Assembly: GCA_008360955.1 (NCBI GenBank)
Contig: LUCM01005536.1
Location: 62,001-126,000 of the forward strand
DNA from: Fasciolopsis buskii
Lineage: Eukaryota > Platyhelminthes > Trematoda > Plagiorchiida > Fasciolidae
DNA: 64,000 nucleotides
Direction: 5' to 3'
The notes under the pieces are model-generated. The model had not been told where the DNA came from. It did not search any database and saw only the letters and a list, made by a program, of their open reading frames with translations. Numbering within the stretch: the first letter of the stretch is position 1; the number at the start of each line of letters is the position of its first letter. Shown piece by piece: positions 52,900 through 64,000 of this stretch. The position numbers and the translations under genes were made by a program.

Positions 52900-55800
52900 T
52901 GCAACTGGAGCGTAAGACTACCCAATATAACTTGCATATTTACTTTTTTTCTTTATTCCCAAGACAAAATATTTAGCCCATAGTGACAGCATCATAACAC
53001 CTCGACGAGGAATTATGAACAAATTTTACTTTCTCAAAGGGAAACTAATCGGGTAGTTTCACAGGACAGACGAGTCTTCCTAATAATTTGAGATTTCTTT
53101 GAATCTTCTTTGTAACCATAGAGTTGATGCATGTTATTAAAAGTAATTTTATTACATCTAGATGCCTTGAGTGACAGGTTTAAAAAAAAAGACGAAACGT
53201 TGAAAGATAAAGAATTAATCATTGTCGGTGAACTGAAAAACTCTGACGCATGTAGTCCCAGTTCTAATATTATCTGCACAGATTATTTATAAAACATCGG
53301 AAGTCTTACCTAAGCTGCAAACGTGAAAAAGAAGAGGCCGAATGATGCTCTAAAACACTCCGGAGTGGGTGGAGAGGACGCTAGAGATATCAACATTGAC
53401 AGAGATAAAATGAGCTACGTTACTGATATAGGCCATGGTAAAAGAAGGAAGGAATAAGGACAGATTTTTGTTGAGTAGCATTTCTAGAAACAAGGTTCTT
53501 TCGAAGCAATAAAATACGTTGCAGTAATAAAGAAAACACATGGAAAGGTTTGGCAATGCTGTCAAGGGAGAAATAAACTGAATTAACCAAGTGGACTAAG
53601 GTATTTAGCTTCGATCGTCGGTTAGCCTATGAAAACTGATAGTCTCCGTAGTCTACTTTAGTTTTCCGGTTATCAGATGTGGTGAATTATGTCAAGTCCG
53701 GAAACGTGTCACCGCTTCTTATTCTGACTACTCGGAGCAACATGGTTGTTGTGTGCGCTGGTCATTTCAAGGAACAAACCGATTGTTTGCAACGGGATTA
53801 CCCAGCATTAATATCAAATTGATTCGGAGAAATTTAATGGTTCTGCAACAGAGTTATCACGTTATTCTTCGATTAGGTTTTTAGGTTTCTATGGACAGCA
53901 ACATAAATAATGAACGGAAATCACGAGTTCAAAATTAGGCAAACTGTAATCAAACTATCTGCCTGTAGGTGTGTTGCTCACCTGTAGTCCAAATGTCTGT
54001 GAGAGACTGGATGCATCGTAGCCTAAAGCCTGCGGTGGACGAAGGGCTTTGTAGCTTTGTAGACATACTGCGAATCTCATACCGTTAACGACTGTGTTAG
54101 GACATACGTGTTTCTTTGTGAATAATTGCAGTTTCTGTTCGTATAAAAACAACACACTTTGGAAGCATTGTTTTTCTTGATTTTTCCTGGCGCATGGTTC
54201 CCCCACTTGTCGGGCAATGGTGGACCAGTTTCGTTCATATATCACTCATTCTCCCAAATGCAGACTTGAAAAACCGCTCGTCTGAAAGAAAACAAGAATA
54301 AACTGTTATCTAATTTCGACCGCAAAACCGATCGCTTTCTGGTGAGGAAGTTATCTTCTCTTATTCTCTCACGTTCTGAAGTCTGGTCTGAGTAACGAAC
54401 AAGAAATCTTTCGGCGAATCACTATTCCGATTCTTCAGTGAACTGTTCGTTCATTGCCTCCCTTCCTCCGAAGATGCATACGGGAATTCAGTGGTAACAC
54501 AAGCTACGAGGTGCACCCGTTTAAGAAGGTTGGGCATTCTAGTAGCCGGGATACAGCTGGTCGGTGCATACAGCTGCAAAATTGTTCATACACTTTCGGA
54601 GGGACTTGACCCTTTAATGTTTGCTTTGTGCTAATTTTTTTATTCGCGTCACAATAGCGATATTTGTCAATAATCTTGCTTTCCTTTAGACCAGAACAGT
54701 AGAACTGGTAAAATAAGATGCGCAGGTGGACCTCCCTTGTGAACCAATGGTTGGCGTAATGGAAGAAAGGTCAGAATTTCAGATGTTCTAAGTGCAAATC
54801 AGATCCAGAAGGGATCAAAAACGCATCTTAGGATTTTTGTAAGGGAATATGTGTTTGTTTAGTAGCACCCTTGTCGTTTCGTTTGCTAAGAGTAATTTTT
54901 TTAGGACAGGTGGCAATCGAAACCTCGGTCAGTCAATAATTCCACTGACTACGCTGTTTTTGACAAATACTCGTTCCTACTTCCGGTTTGGTTTAGCAAT
55001 CCAGAAATCGACAGGCCGAATGTGGTTCAGGCAACAGACCTCAATAGAGGAAAACCGAATGGCAGCGTGTAGACAACAATATAATAAAGCCATTTATATT
55101 TACTGTAAGGATACGGCACAGTACAGGGATAGCTTGCTGCCATGGACCCCATCAAACCTAGCGATAAAGATCAAAAGGAATTCCAAATACAGTCAAAGCC
55201 GTTGGTCAAAAGGTAACTCCCTAATGAGGTTGTTTGACAAAAACCACGCGTCTTTCGTCTTGTGACTACTGTGTGAAGGTTTCGGTCGTGTCAGTCCTAC
55301 TTGTCACTTCCACATTTAGATTTCTGTACTCCATCGTCTCCTGAAGCAGATTCGTTAGTCACTCATATATCAACGCGACACATGATTTCCATCCAAACTG
55401 TTGCATACCTCATCACTACCACCCCTGGTTAAGCATCTGGAAGATCGCAGAATTAAATGGTCATCAAAACCTAAGTTTGGAAACAACCAATTCCTTGAGC
55501 GGGTCATCGCAAGAGTGGAATCTCGTTTTTTCAGGAACGGAGGGACAAAGCCTGTAGTGGAAGAATCAGACCTCAAGAATTTATCATCAGCGTGTTGGCA
55601 CCAGAACCACAGGCAAATGAGCGCTTTACTGTAGGGATTCGCACGCGGCTTAGTTGAAATCATAATTTGTAATCACTATAAATCATTTGTTGATGAACGA
55701 AAGCAAAAATAGAAAAATCTACGACTTACAAAATCTGACCACTGATTAGATAGTTAGCGTAAGCAATTTGCGTAATTCGGTTATACGATCCAGGTGTGAT

Positions 55801-55990
55801 ATTCTCTGATCTCGGCGGATCGCATAACACCTTTCAAATCTGCCAAACCATATTCACTAACCACGCGTGCCCATGAACTGAAAGTTGGTTGATTTTTTCG
55901 GAAATCCCGATAAATGCTATCACATGATGATGAATTTCACCGGGGTGCATTCTGTATGCTTGAACAATCTGGGCCGGTAAAATATTCGAT
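52900..55990. other. 3.1 kb without a recognised gene
   Basis: Frames of up to 138 codons (54849-55265) have no splice or homology support. Confidence 0.45.
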
Positions 55991-56002
55991 CACCGTTCGG
56001 AG

Positions 56003-56095
56003 TAATCTCGTAGCTCAGCTGGCAGTGCACGTGTAGCATAAAGCCATTGGTCGGATGCATGACTGCGACGGAATCGCACCGGGGCCAACGATTTT
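56003..56095 (+). mobile_element. tRNA-like pseudogene or SINE head
   Basis: TAGCTCAGCTGG at 56011-56022 is a perfect tRNA A-box, but the B-box position (GACGGAATCGCACCGGG) is degraded and the arms do not pair well. It is therefore a tRNA-derived relic, not a functional tRNA gene. Confidence 0.45.
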
Positions 56096-57371
56096 TCACA
56101 CTTGTCCCTTAGAGTAGTTTTATGTCTAATTTTTTCTCTATTCATGTTGGTCAGTCTCCAGATTGTCACAAGCTGCTACAATGAAATTGATCTATTTCGA
56201 ACTTTGATTCATATCTTGTGATTTGGTCCTATGGACGACAAATCTTTCTGTCTTTGAGTCCATTTTCATCAGCAGCGGTCTGTGATTTCACACAGTCGAC
56301 CATGGACTGGTGCTATTTCATGCAGTGAACAGTGGAAAGCCAGCCTGAATAACCTGGCTGTTATAAAGCTCGAGTGAAGATAGTTTACCTGCTATTTCCG
56401 AGAAATACAACAATATTGTTGTTAGTACTATTAAATTAGGAAATCGCTAACTTATTTGTTGCTCTCTGCAAGTCCTTATATTATAAACCTGAACTGTGAG
56501 ACTACAGAGTTGCAGTTGTGAAGCCAAACTACTAGTTTCGTACGCAACTTACTTGGGCAACGGAAGAGTGCTGGCACCAATATGAGATGAGCAATTGAAA
56601 ATCTTAAAGCAACATCCCTCGGCAAGCAAAAGCCGGATTGAGCTTCACTACTAAACTGTAGATTTGATAATTATTCCTCACCATGCCTTGACATTTTCCT
56701 ACATGTAACAATGATACTCTTGACATAGTTCAGCTAACTACCTATACCTTACCCTTCATTGGAATTTCTCATCGTCGTACTTCACTCCTACTATCCAAGG
56801 ATAATTGTAAAAGCAATTAGTTTACCTGGTATTCATTTTCTACTTGCGTTACAACTAGGCGTGCTTACTCCCCCTAGAACCTAGACTTGGTGAATGGTTT
56901 CGTAGGGCCCGTTGATTGTTTCGTTCTTTCCATTCATGATGACGCCGATGCTGCCATGACTTCCGTTGCCCCAACGAGATATATTGCTTTCAGCTCCAAA
57001 GAATTTCGTCCCCCTACTTAAAACGACAGCGTCGAATTAGAAACGAGGCGCACATGGCTGATTTGTTGCACATCATCAAACATCTTCCTATCGCTATCAT
57101 AACTGAAGTTACACGACTGGATGAATTTCTCATAGACTGTCTTCAAAATTCAAAAGTGCCAAAACAGTTACATACTTTATAAACAAAATCCAACAGCACA
57201 ATATCATTTTTTCATGAGTTGTGATCAGCACTCACTTCCTTCTCATATTATCCATAAGGTTTTCACCCAAGCTATTTCAGACCTAGACCTGAGATTCGAG
57301 AAAGCACGTCTACAGGACCCCGTTTACTGGTTTTTCAAACTGCTCCCACATTATCCGGTGGAAGCAATGCC

Positions 57372-57487
57372 CTACCACCGCCGATTTAGTTCCTTACTCG
57401 GTTGCCTTTTGTTGAGCGCTATACCCTTCTTGAAAGTGATGGAAATTGTTATTACATCAATAAGAAGAAATAAAAAATAAAAAGATA
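57372..57487 (+). mobile_element. tRNA-derived SINE, family A, diverged copy 4 (3' part)
   Basis: CCGCCGATTTAGTTCCTTAC through TTGTTATTACATCAATAAGA to AATAAAAAATAAAAAGATA follows the body and tail of copy 2 position by position with many substitutions. The tRNA-like head is not recognisable, so the copy is either 5'-truncated or the most decayed. Confidence 0.6.
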
Positions 57488-58238
57488 CAAACAGAAGATG
57501 GGAGATATTTGTCATAAGATGAGATTGGAAAGTCTTTTTAGTGCAATCTCAGTTCCCAAGAAAGGATTTGATTAGTATCAATTCATTGGCAGCGTCGCAA
57601 TTCTGTTGAGGGTATTCCAAAACATGATTCTTCGTGAATTATCCAACGTTCAATCCCCTAATCTCTTTCCATGACCGCACCTGATGCTTTGGGCGGTGTT
57701 GTTCCCTCGGTTGCTTTTTCTGGTGACGGTAGATCCCGTGTAATAAAACTCGTTTTCTCTTGAACACGCAAACGCTTTTCGTTCTTTCGCTTACTGTACC
57801 ACTCCTCAGGTCCTCCAAGAAAACTTAGCTGGTTCTAGTACAGTAAATATCTTACACTGGTACTCAGTTTACTAAGAAGAGGTCCTTACCTTTTCATTTA
57901 ACTTATCTCTTAAGAGACCACTTCTCTCCCATTCTCTTTTACTCTTTACGTAACCAAGTACTCTGTCTCCGAATATCACTGTCGGTAATGCATTGACGAC
58001 ATTGATTTCGATTAGCTTACAGTGGTGATGGAAGTCTTCGTCAGTTGCTATATAATCTGAGACAACTCAGGCTAATCTTCTTCCCAGTCCGAATCATGGA
58101 CCTTCTAGAATGGATAGCTTTTCCCTCTTACCGTCAGCCTGGTTCCCCGTATCCAGCTCTCTTTACCGAACCTCCTCTGTTCTTATTTAATAACGAATGC
58201 ACTCTAGTGACTCTTCTGTCCGTTCATTTGGAATAGAC

Positions 58239-58442
58239 TTAATCCATGGTATGTCCTGGATCAAACATGTCCAATTTGTTCGTTATTAGTTGCTCACATC
58301 CTTCTTCCTGTCTAGCAAACTTGAAAGGGCAAGAACACTTTTTCCAAATATGGTATTTCAAATATTCTCGCTGTTTGACTTTACCTGTCACAGATATCTC
58401 TTTCAAGGTTTGAAATAAAATCATCCCGATCTCACCGCTCAA
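58239..58442 (-). mobile_element. Possible MULE/FLYWCH-type zinc domain fragment
   Basis: The - strand frame EYLKYHIWKKCSCPFKFARQ, then EEGCEQLITNKLDMFDPGHT, fits the spacing of the zinc-binding N-terminal domain of MULE-like transposases (C.CPFK..........L......  HNH), with the last H.H reduced to GHT. No transposase core is visible downstream. Confidence 0.25.
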
Positions 58443-60429
58443 TCACTAAAATTACCTGCATGTTGCAGCGGAGATAACAAAAATCTACGTGAATAGTTCA
58501 CTGCTCAAAAAATTTTGAGACCTTACATAAATTTCCAAACAGTTTGCATTCGGTGCACACAGCCATTCCAGAGGTTTCTCCCCACTCTCCAACTCGTACC
58601 ACATTTAGGCTCCTCAACTCACGTACCTCCGCATGCAAGAACCACTCTATTCCTTGTCCTGTTCACAAGCTAGTGGTGAGCGGCTTTGGTATCCGCCTCT
58701 AATAAGACCGCAACTAGTTAGCATTCTTGCGTCTCTTTTGGCATTCATCTAGTCTGTCATTCTCTTCATCCCAACGCTTAATAGTGCCTCTACATTTTCT
58801 ACATTTTCGTTTTAGGCTTCAAGTCTCTGAGTTAAATATTTACCATCTTCCGGATCCATAAAAGAGTTGCTTGCATTCAGCTGACTTGGAAAAATGAAAA
58901 CGAAATGTTGTAACAATTGTGAAAACTTATGGATGCTGTTAATCAGCCTTTTGAATATCTCTTGTGCAATGAGAATTATGCTTCCTAGGATCAGAGACTG
59001 AACAGGAGTGAACAACTACGAAATTAGTAGTTCGAGAATTACCGCTTGTTTATTCATGCTGGTGACATCTTTCCATTTCAACAGAATCATGCTGATTACT
59101 GCGAATGGTCAATCCAAAATGTATAAACTGATGTCTGAAATTGACTTGATACCCCAGTCCTCCATAGAGCTGTGACTCACTGAAATAACCAAAGCGAGTG
59201 TAGAACTTATACTGACCAGCAAATATCGCGGAACTAAACACTTTCACGAGAGGCTGCAAAAACTGAATTCCCTAGTAGTTTTGCTTGGTTGAACACCCAA
59301 AGAAAAACTGGTCCCGCTTACATTTTAAAGATACGTTCGAAGCGCCTTAATAAGTGTTCACTTTGCTTAGCACTAAGCGGAATTATAATTTCTCGTTACT
59401 TCATAAATATATCAAAAATTTCTAACTTCATGTAAAACTATTTGGAATGAATTAGTGTAACTTTAGTCAGTCTTCGAGCAAATCACATGGCACACTACAG
59501 TGCAGATTCTCTGTGGTCTGTTCACGTATCCAGTCGATGAGGGCCAATGCAACACGAGCGAGAAGCTCAAAGATCCCCAAGTTTTATTGGCTCGAAGATA
59601 TTCCGCAAATCGGGAGTCCTCATATTCTGCACATAAGCACCTGAGTTGTAAATAAGAGTGCGCGCCCTTCAGCTCTCGTGGAGGTCTCGTCATCTGTAGC
59701 TGCATTATTTCGATCGGAGTCATTCTGACGCATACTGCCAGTCCCATTTCTACCTTATTTGTATAAGTTGGGTCTCATATTACTTCTGCAGACACCAGTA
59801 ATAACAGACAACGGTTGCACCATACTCGAAGGAGAACGACCAATCACTGCTGATCGTTTTGGTTACCTCGGTGGCTACTTCACTTAAGATAGTAGTACGG
59901 CAGCAGAGGTAAAGACGCGTATAACCAAGGCTTCAGCAACACAGCACTGAAGCAATTGTGGCGCCAACCTGAGACTTTGCTGGGGTTGTAAAGTCGTATG
60001 TACTGTCGCAGGGTGCTCGGTTCGCTGTATAGCTGCCAGATATGGAGTTAATCGCTTGGAGGTCTTTGGCCGTTGAAATTTGCGCAGACTGGATCGAGAA
60101 ACCGCATGAACAATGCGAAGACCAAAAATCTAATATTATGCACGGGTTCAAAAGGAATCTACCAAAGCGAATCCAGATTACGTTCGCCGGGATCGTTTTG
60201 TGTGTGCCGAACGCGGCTACGACACTGTCTTGCTTTCTGTTCCTCGCACTCAATGGAGAAAGACCCGTGAATGTCAACAAAAGAAGTGGTGGCGTGGGAC
60301 CATAAAACATACAGTCAACTTAGCAAAATAGGTGCCTCACATCCCCGTGGCTAGGGTTCAAAAGATCCATCAACCTGTCATCCGGAGTCACGGAAGAAAG
60401 TGACGTCATTTTCTGTCGAATCAGCATTG

Positions 60430-60840
60430 TAAAATGAGGCTACGAGCTGGTGTGACAGCAAGGACGGATCATGTCTGAGACGCAGGACAGTCCGACAAGC
60501 CCGTTTGCATCTAGGCGATAGACATAAGAGCCAAAGAACTGAGCGATCTCAGACCAGGAAGCAGGTTGAGGAACCAACGACTAGCCCCAATTCTTGGACA
60601 AGGAAAAATAAATCTCATTTTGTGACGTGTTCAGAGGTGGAGGGATATCATTCGAAGTAAAGATAAAAAACAAACAACAAGTAGGCGAGACGTAGGGAAA
60701 TCGGCCAGTGAGTTCTATTCCGTGTGGACATGTAAAAACCGTTTGGTTATGACAAATTAATCGAACTGTCGTGCTGACAGGCAAAGAACCATTTGATCGT
60801 TCTCACTTCATTAAGCGGGGTGGGGCTGAACTAGGACCAA
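60430..60840 (-). repeat. Dispersed repeat family D, copy 2
   Basis: Shares ATGAGGCTACGAGCTGGTG (60436 on) and ATTAAGCGGGGTGGGGCTGA (60812 on) with 39575-39862 in the same order. No endonuclease or polymerase is seen beside it, so if it is a LINE 5' region it is an isolated fragment. Confidence 0.45.
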
Positions 60841-61229
60841 GACGCCCGACTGAAGACACAAGAGTCAGCGACCGCTCCAACCAGATCATAAACAAAGAAT
60901 GAGAGAAGAAATGTGTGTTTACGTAGTTAGACGGTGGATTTCGTCCGTTGGATGTTGCGGTATTTTCCTTTTCCATTTCTACAAGTTCTTTCCTAGTCGA
61001 CCTTCCATATTCATTCGTTCTACCGTGAGGTGTAACATGGTGGGAAAGAAAGTAGTGAATTGGGCTTATTCTGTTGTTTAACCCTGAACGACGGCGACAA
61101 TGCTGGTTCACTTTACAGTACGTTGGCTCATGTATGGCCATGTAATGTGGATCACTTTTCAGATTTATTTGAAATTGATAATACTGCGCCAGTCGGATAA
61201 AATCTTCGGATAGCCTTGACATAATTCCG

Positions 61230-63350
61230 AAATGATGTGGAAACTGTTGGAGCGCATACTGGATTCAACCACTCATATCCGGGAGTGTATTGTAATGGAT
61301 GGAGTGTTGAAGAAAAACTGGAGCCATTCTTTCAGGTCACCGGAGTTAACGCATTAAAGTAAAAACATTCACGCATCTTCGTGACCTTGGTACTGCTCAT
61401 GCAAACCGTGAAATCGTTGTTTTGAACAGCGAATTCTCCAAAGTGAATACAACTTTCCTTTTCTTTTTTTTCAATTTTCTCAAGCGGTGTCATTTTCAGT
61501 ACATGATGTTTGCTAATCAGATCGCATCCTGACCAACATCTCAGAACTTTGTTCGGTTGAAGTAAGTGCATTACTTGGCAGCAACGATCATAGCGCCTCC
61601 AGCTTAAAATTCTCCCTCATAGAAGTCATTCATCATACATATTCCGGGTGGATGCATTCCCAGCGAGGACATTTTCCACAACTATTCCTTAACCATTATT
61701 TTCATATTATTATGCGGTGATTATAATATTGTTCAAGTCTATACCTTTTTGCAAAGTTTGTAATTTTTAATATTTGATAAACTCGAAATTTGTTTAGGTA
61801 AATCCGAATGAGTGATTTCACCCTATCTCAAACAGTTACGTAGGAGGACAGAACTGTCATTAAAATGTGAAACAAACCCAAACATCGTCGACTATCAGTT
61901 TTGGTGAAATCCAATACCGCACGAATTGATGTCAACTTTTGAAAACTATTTCTACATTCCGATACTATCAAATACTGATGGCATGAAATCAAATTTATGA
62001 AAAAGAACCCGAAAGAAAATGTAGGAGCAGACCTTTTTATTGTCCCATTTCCCCGCTGAAAGACCTTCCTTCCTTCGTTTGGTAGTCAGTCTTATCCGAA
62101 TCCACAGGGACCTCAAATGCGAGTTCTGCAACCAAGCAGATAAAAAAAATAACTTGGTTTACGAATACGGACTGTTTAGTGGGAAGATCATGTACGTGAA
62201 CTGATGATTTCGATAATTAACCGACCAATGAAAGCACAGCCTATTCCCGATTGTTGGTGTACTGTTACAAATATTAGTGTTCCTAAGCAAACCATAACGA
62301 GAAGTAACTCAATGATTATCGACAGATGGTAATACCTTCGTCGATGTTGGAACTTAGTGATGGCACTACTTTGTGTCTCCTTCGAATCTCGGTTAGCAGC
62401 CCGACAAGTGATCTCCACTCTACAGTTGATGCCATAGTGTTCATCGCTCACCGTTGCTAGATCCCTCAAGGATTACAAGAAGTTAGTTAGATGTGCTTTC
62501 CTTGACTGAAAATCGGTCTTTCCACTCTACCACTGTTGCATCTCATGTTAACCAGAAATATGTGACTGCTTTGTATTTTTTGCTTAGTAATTAAAAGGAC
62601 AGTTTCGTTAGAAGAAAGAATTGTATCAAAGCACTTTTTAAACGTCTCAGAAGATTTCTCAACTGGTGCCGATTTAATCCCAGATGTTTTTCTGTGCCTT
62701 TGTGTGACTTGTCTTTGTCCATCTAACTGGCGTCTTTCAGCATGCTGTTGACCTTATTTTGGCTCTTTCTGTGACAAATAGATCTAACTTTATTGCGTTC
62801 AATAAAGATTTCTCGCATAAGCGGGACTTTTATTAGCATGGTACTCTGTTAAGAAGTTAGCAAATAGCATGGGTGTATCTTTCCATTTATCAAGTTTGGG
62901 TTCACAGAAGACCGTTCCGCCGTTGGCCCTACGCAGATTGCAAGCACGAACCACATGGGATACTTTGAAATTACTTTGTAGCACTATCTGCATTGGCCTT
63001 CGTATATTCCAAAGTATGACAGCTGCGTCGTCTGTTGTACCAAACTAGAAAACTACCACAATTCAGTGCTTTGCAGTTTGTTTGTTTCTTATTTCTGTAC
63101 GACAGTCTATATTGCTAATCATTCTTTGTTTTTCGCGTAACCTTCCGGAGATCACTGGTAAAAGATCCAGTCATCGTTTGCATCAGTCAGTGGTCTAGTT
63201 TCTGATGTGGCCTTAAATGAGCTATTCGTGGAGCCGCATTGCGGGATGTATTGTTTTCACAAAGAAATTCTGTCCTGATATCCCGTAACCGCTGCAATTT
63301 GGCCGCACCCTTAGTCATTCTCATAAATCGACCAGTCCAGCTATCATCTC
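61230..63350. other. 2.1 kb without a recognised gene
   Basis: AT-rich. A 93-codon - strand frame at 62188-62469 has one hydrophobic segment but no donor or homology. Confidence 0.45.
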
Positions 63351-63399
63351 TGCAACTTGTTTTGTCCCGGAATTCTGTTGTTCCGTTTCTAGCACGTGT

Positions 63400-63773
63400 C
63401 CTAATGAACGACAGTATCGCTGTTCTGAGGTGAAATCCTGTTTTCCCGGCATTTTTGGGCAACTGTGCTAAAGGCGGTATATAACAGCACAAGAGTTTAG
63501 TTGGACTCGCCGCTCAGTCGGCTGCCTAACACCCAAACAGTTTCCATTTACTGGTGCACATGATGCATTCGGACTTACATGAAATCCGAAATTCAATTGA
63601 ATGTCCACATTGACTGAATTAGAATTCAGCTCGTTGTTTGTTGCTGCAGCCACCGGAGTTGAATTGCTGTTTCACTCGTTCTTGTGCCGACGTGTGGACG
63701 AATAAAGTTCGGCTAAGCTGGAAGATGAGCCTGGGACAAGCCGTGAATAGACTGATGAGTGTGCCTGCCCATT
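63400..63773 (+). mobile_element. Probable 5' LTR of a retrotransposon running out of the window
   Basis: A TATATAA box (63478-63484) is followed by GTTGGACTCGCCGCTCAGTC, an AATAAA signal at 63701-63706 (about 220 bases after the TATA box) and, at 63774, TGGTCACGAATGAGGAAG in the position and style of a primer-binding site. Promoter, polyadenylation signal and primer site in this order and spacing define an LTR plus the start of the internal region. The 5' edge of the LTR and its pair cannot be seen. Confidence 0.5.
63478..63484 (+). promoter_or_regulatory. TATA box of the putative LTR promoter
   Basis: TATATAA in a GC-richer context (AAGGCGG before, CAGCAC after), about 30 bases ahead of TTGGACTCG, a plausible transcription start. 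Confidence 0.4.
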
Positions 63774-64000
63774 CTGGTCACGAATGAGGAAGTGGATCGT
63801 GTATGGGCACAGGCCGGGATAAGGGGAGCATTAACAGCTATTGAGGAATTAGGTTTTGGGGAACAACAGGGAACTTATTCATCGCCGAGTGTTTGTCTAT
63901 GTTTGTGTATCGACGAGTTCGTGTTTATTTCGCACCCTTATCGATCCAGCCGCTTGCTTACTGTAGTTAAGTTTGACGTAGCCGCATCCCATTCACCTTG
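63774..64000 (+). mobile_element. Putative primer-binding site and 5' untranslated leader
   Basis: Begins TGGTCACGA after ATTC. Flatworm Gypsy elements that I recall have TGG-initial primer sites complementary to a tRNA 3' CCA end. The following 200 bases have no long frame, as expected of a leader. Confidence 0.4.

Noticed and set aside
54849..55265. 138-codon + strand frame
   Set aside because: No homology or splice signals; length is within what chance gives over 64 kb.
55401..55663. Overlapping 77 and 97 codon frames on opposite strands
   Set aside because: The + strand text is polar and exon-like but has no clear acceptor or donor, and no family is recognised.
56003..56095. Functional tRNA gene
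   Set aside because: A perfect A-box but a degraded B-box and unpaired arms.
60803..61222. 139-codon - strand frame
   Set aside because: Its end lies in dispersed repeat D and the remainder shows no family; probably fortuitous.
62188..62469. Single-pass membrane protein on the - strand
   Set aside because: One hydrophobic segment only; no donor, acceptor or homologue recognised.

Overview
This window reads as eukaryotic, repeat-rich DNA, most likely from a flatworm (Platyhelminthes) with a large genome. I infer this from a metazoan gene cut by long GT-AG introns, degenerate RTE-like and CR1/Jockey-like LINEs of the kind common in trematodes and tapeworms, a Merlin transposon, Gypsy-type LTR remains and tRNA-derived SINEs. 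The phylum is an inference; the species cannot be read from the sequence. There are no bacterial operons, CRISPR arrays or rRNA genes.

Positions 1-23459 hold the 3' half of one host gene on the + strand, a cytosolic carboxypeptidase of the CCP5/AGBL5 type (M14 family tubulin deglutamylase). Six exons join in compatible phases: 1-47, 12700-12898, 13295-13686, 16417-17162, 18687-19122 and 23028-23459. The first three carry the end of the catalytic domain, including the region of the catalytic glutamate (codon 12880-12882). The last three encode a long, serine-rich, poorly conserved tail. The zinc-binding exons (HPGE and LHGH motifs) lie upstream of the window.

The introns are full of mobile DNA. 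The 12.65 kb first intron holds a tRNA-derived SINE, a decayed RTE-like LINE (+), a 2.5 kb pentamer-based satellite, TA microsatellites and a GC-rich segment of unknown origin. The 2.7 kb intron contains a near-perfect 21-bp-stem hairpin and a second type of tRNA-derived repeat. The last intron holds an RTE-like LINE endonuclease region on the - strand and a possible cassette exon.

From 23.5 to 64 kb I recognise no secure host gene. Recognisable items are LINE reverse transcriptase relics near 33.1 kb (-), 36.35 kb (+) and 37.8-39.25 kb (-, with linked endonuclease end); a 943 bp Merlin transposon relic with terminal inverted repeats and an 8 bp target duplication (40891-41833); a Gypsy integrase relic (42.49-42.88 kb, -); more SINE copies (48.5, 52.7 and 57.4 kb); and a probable 5' LTR with primer-binding site at the right edge. 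Candidate coding pieces of low certainty are a signal-peptide-like first exon on the - strand (36176-36287) and an orphan reading frame at 47894-48286. Most other open frames are of chance length for this composition.
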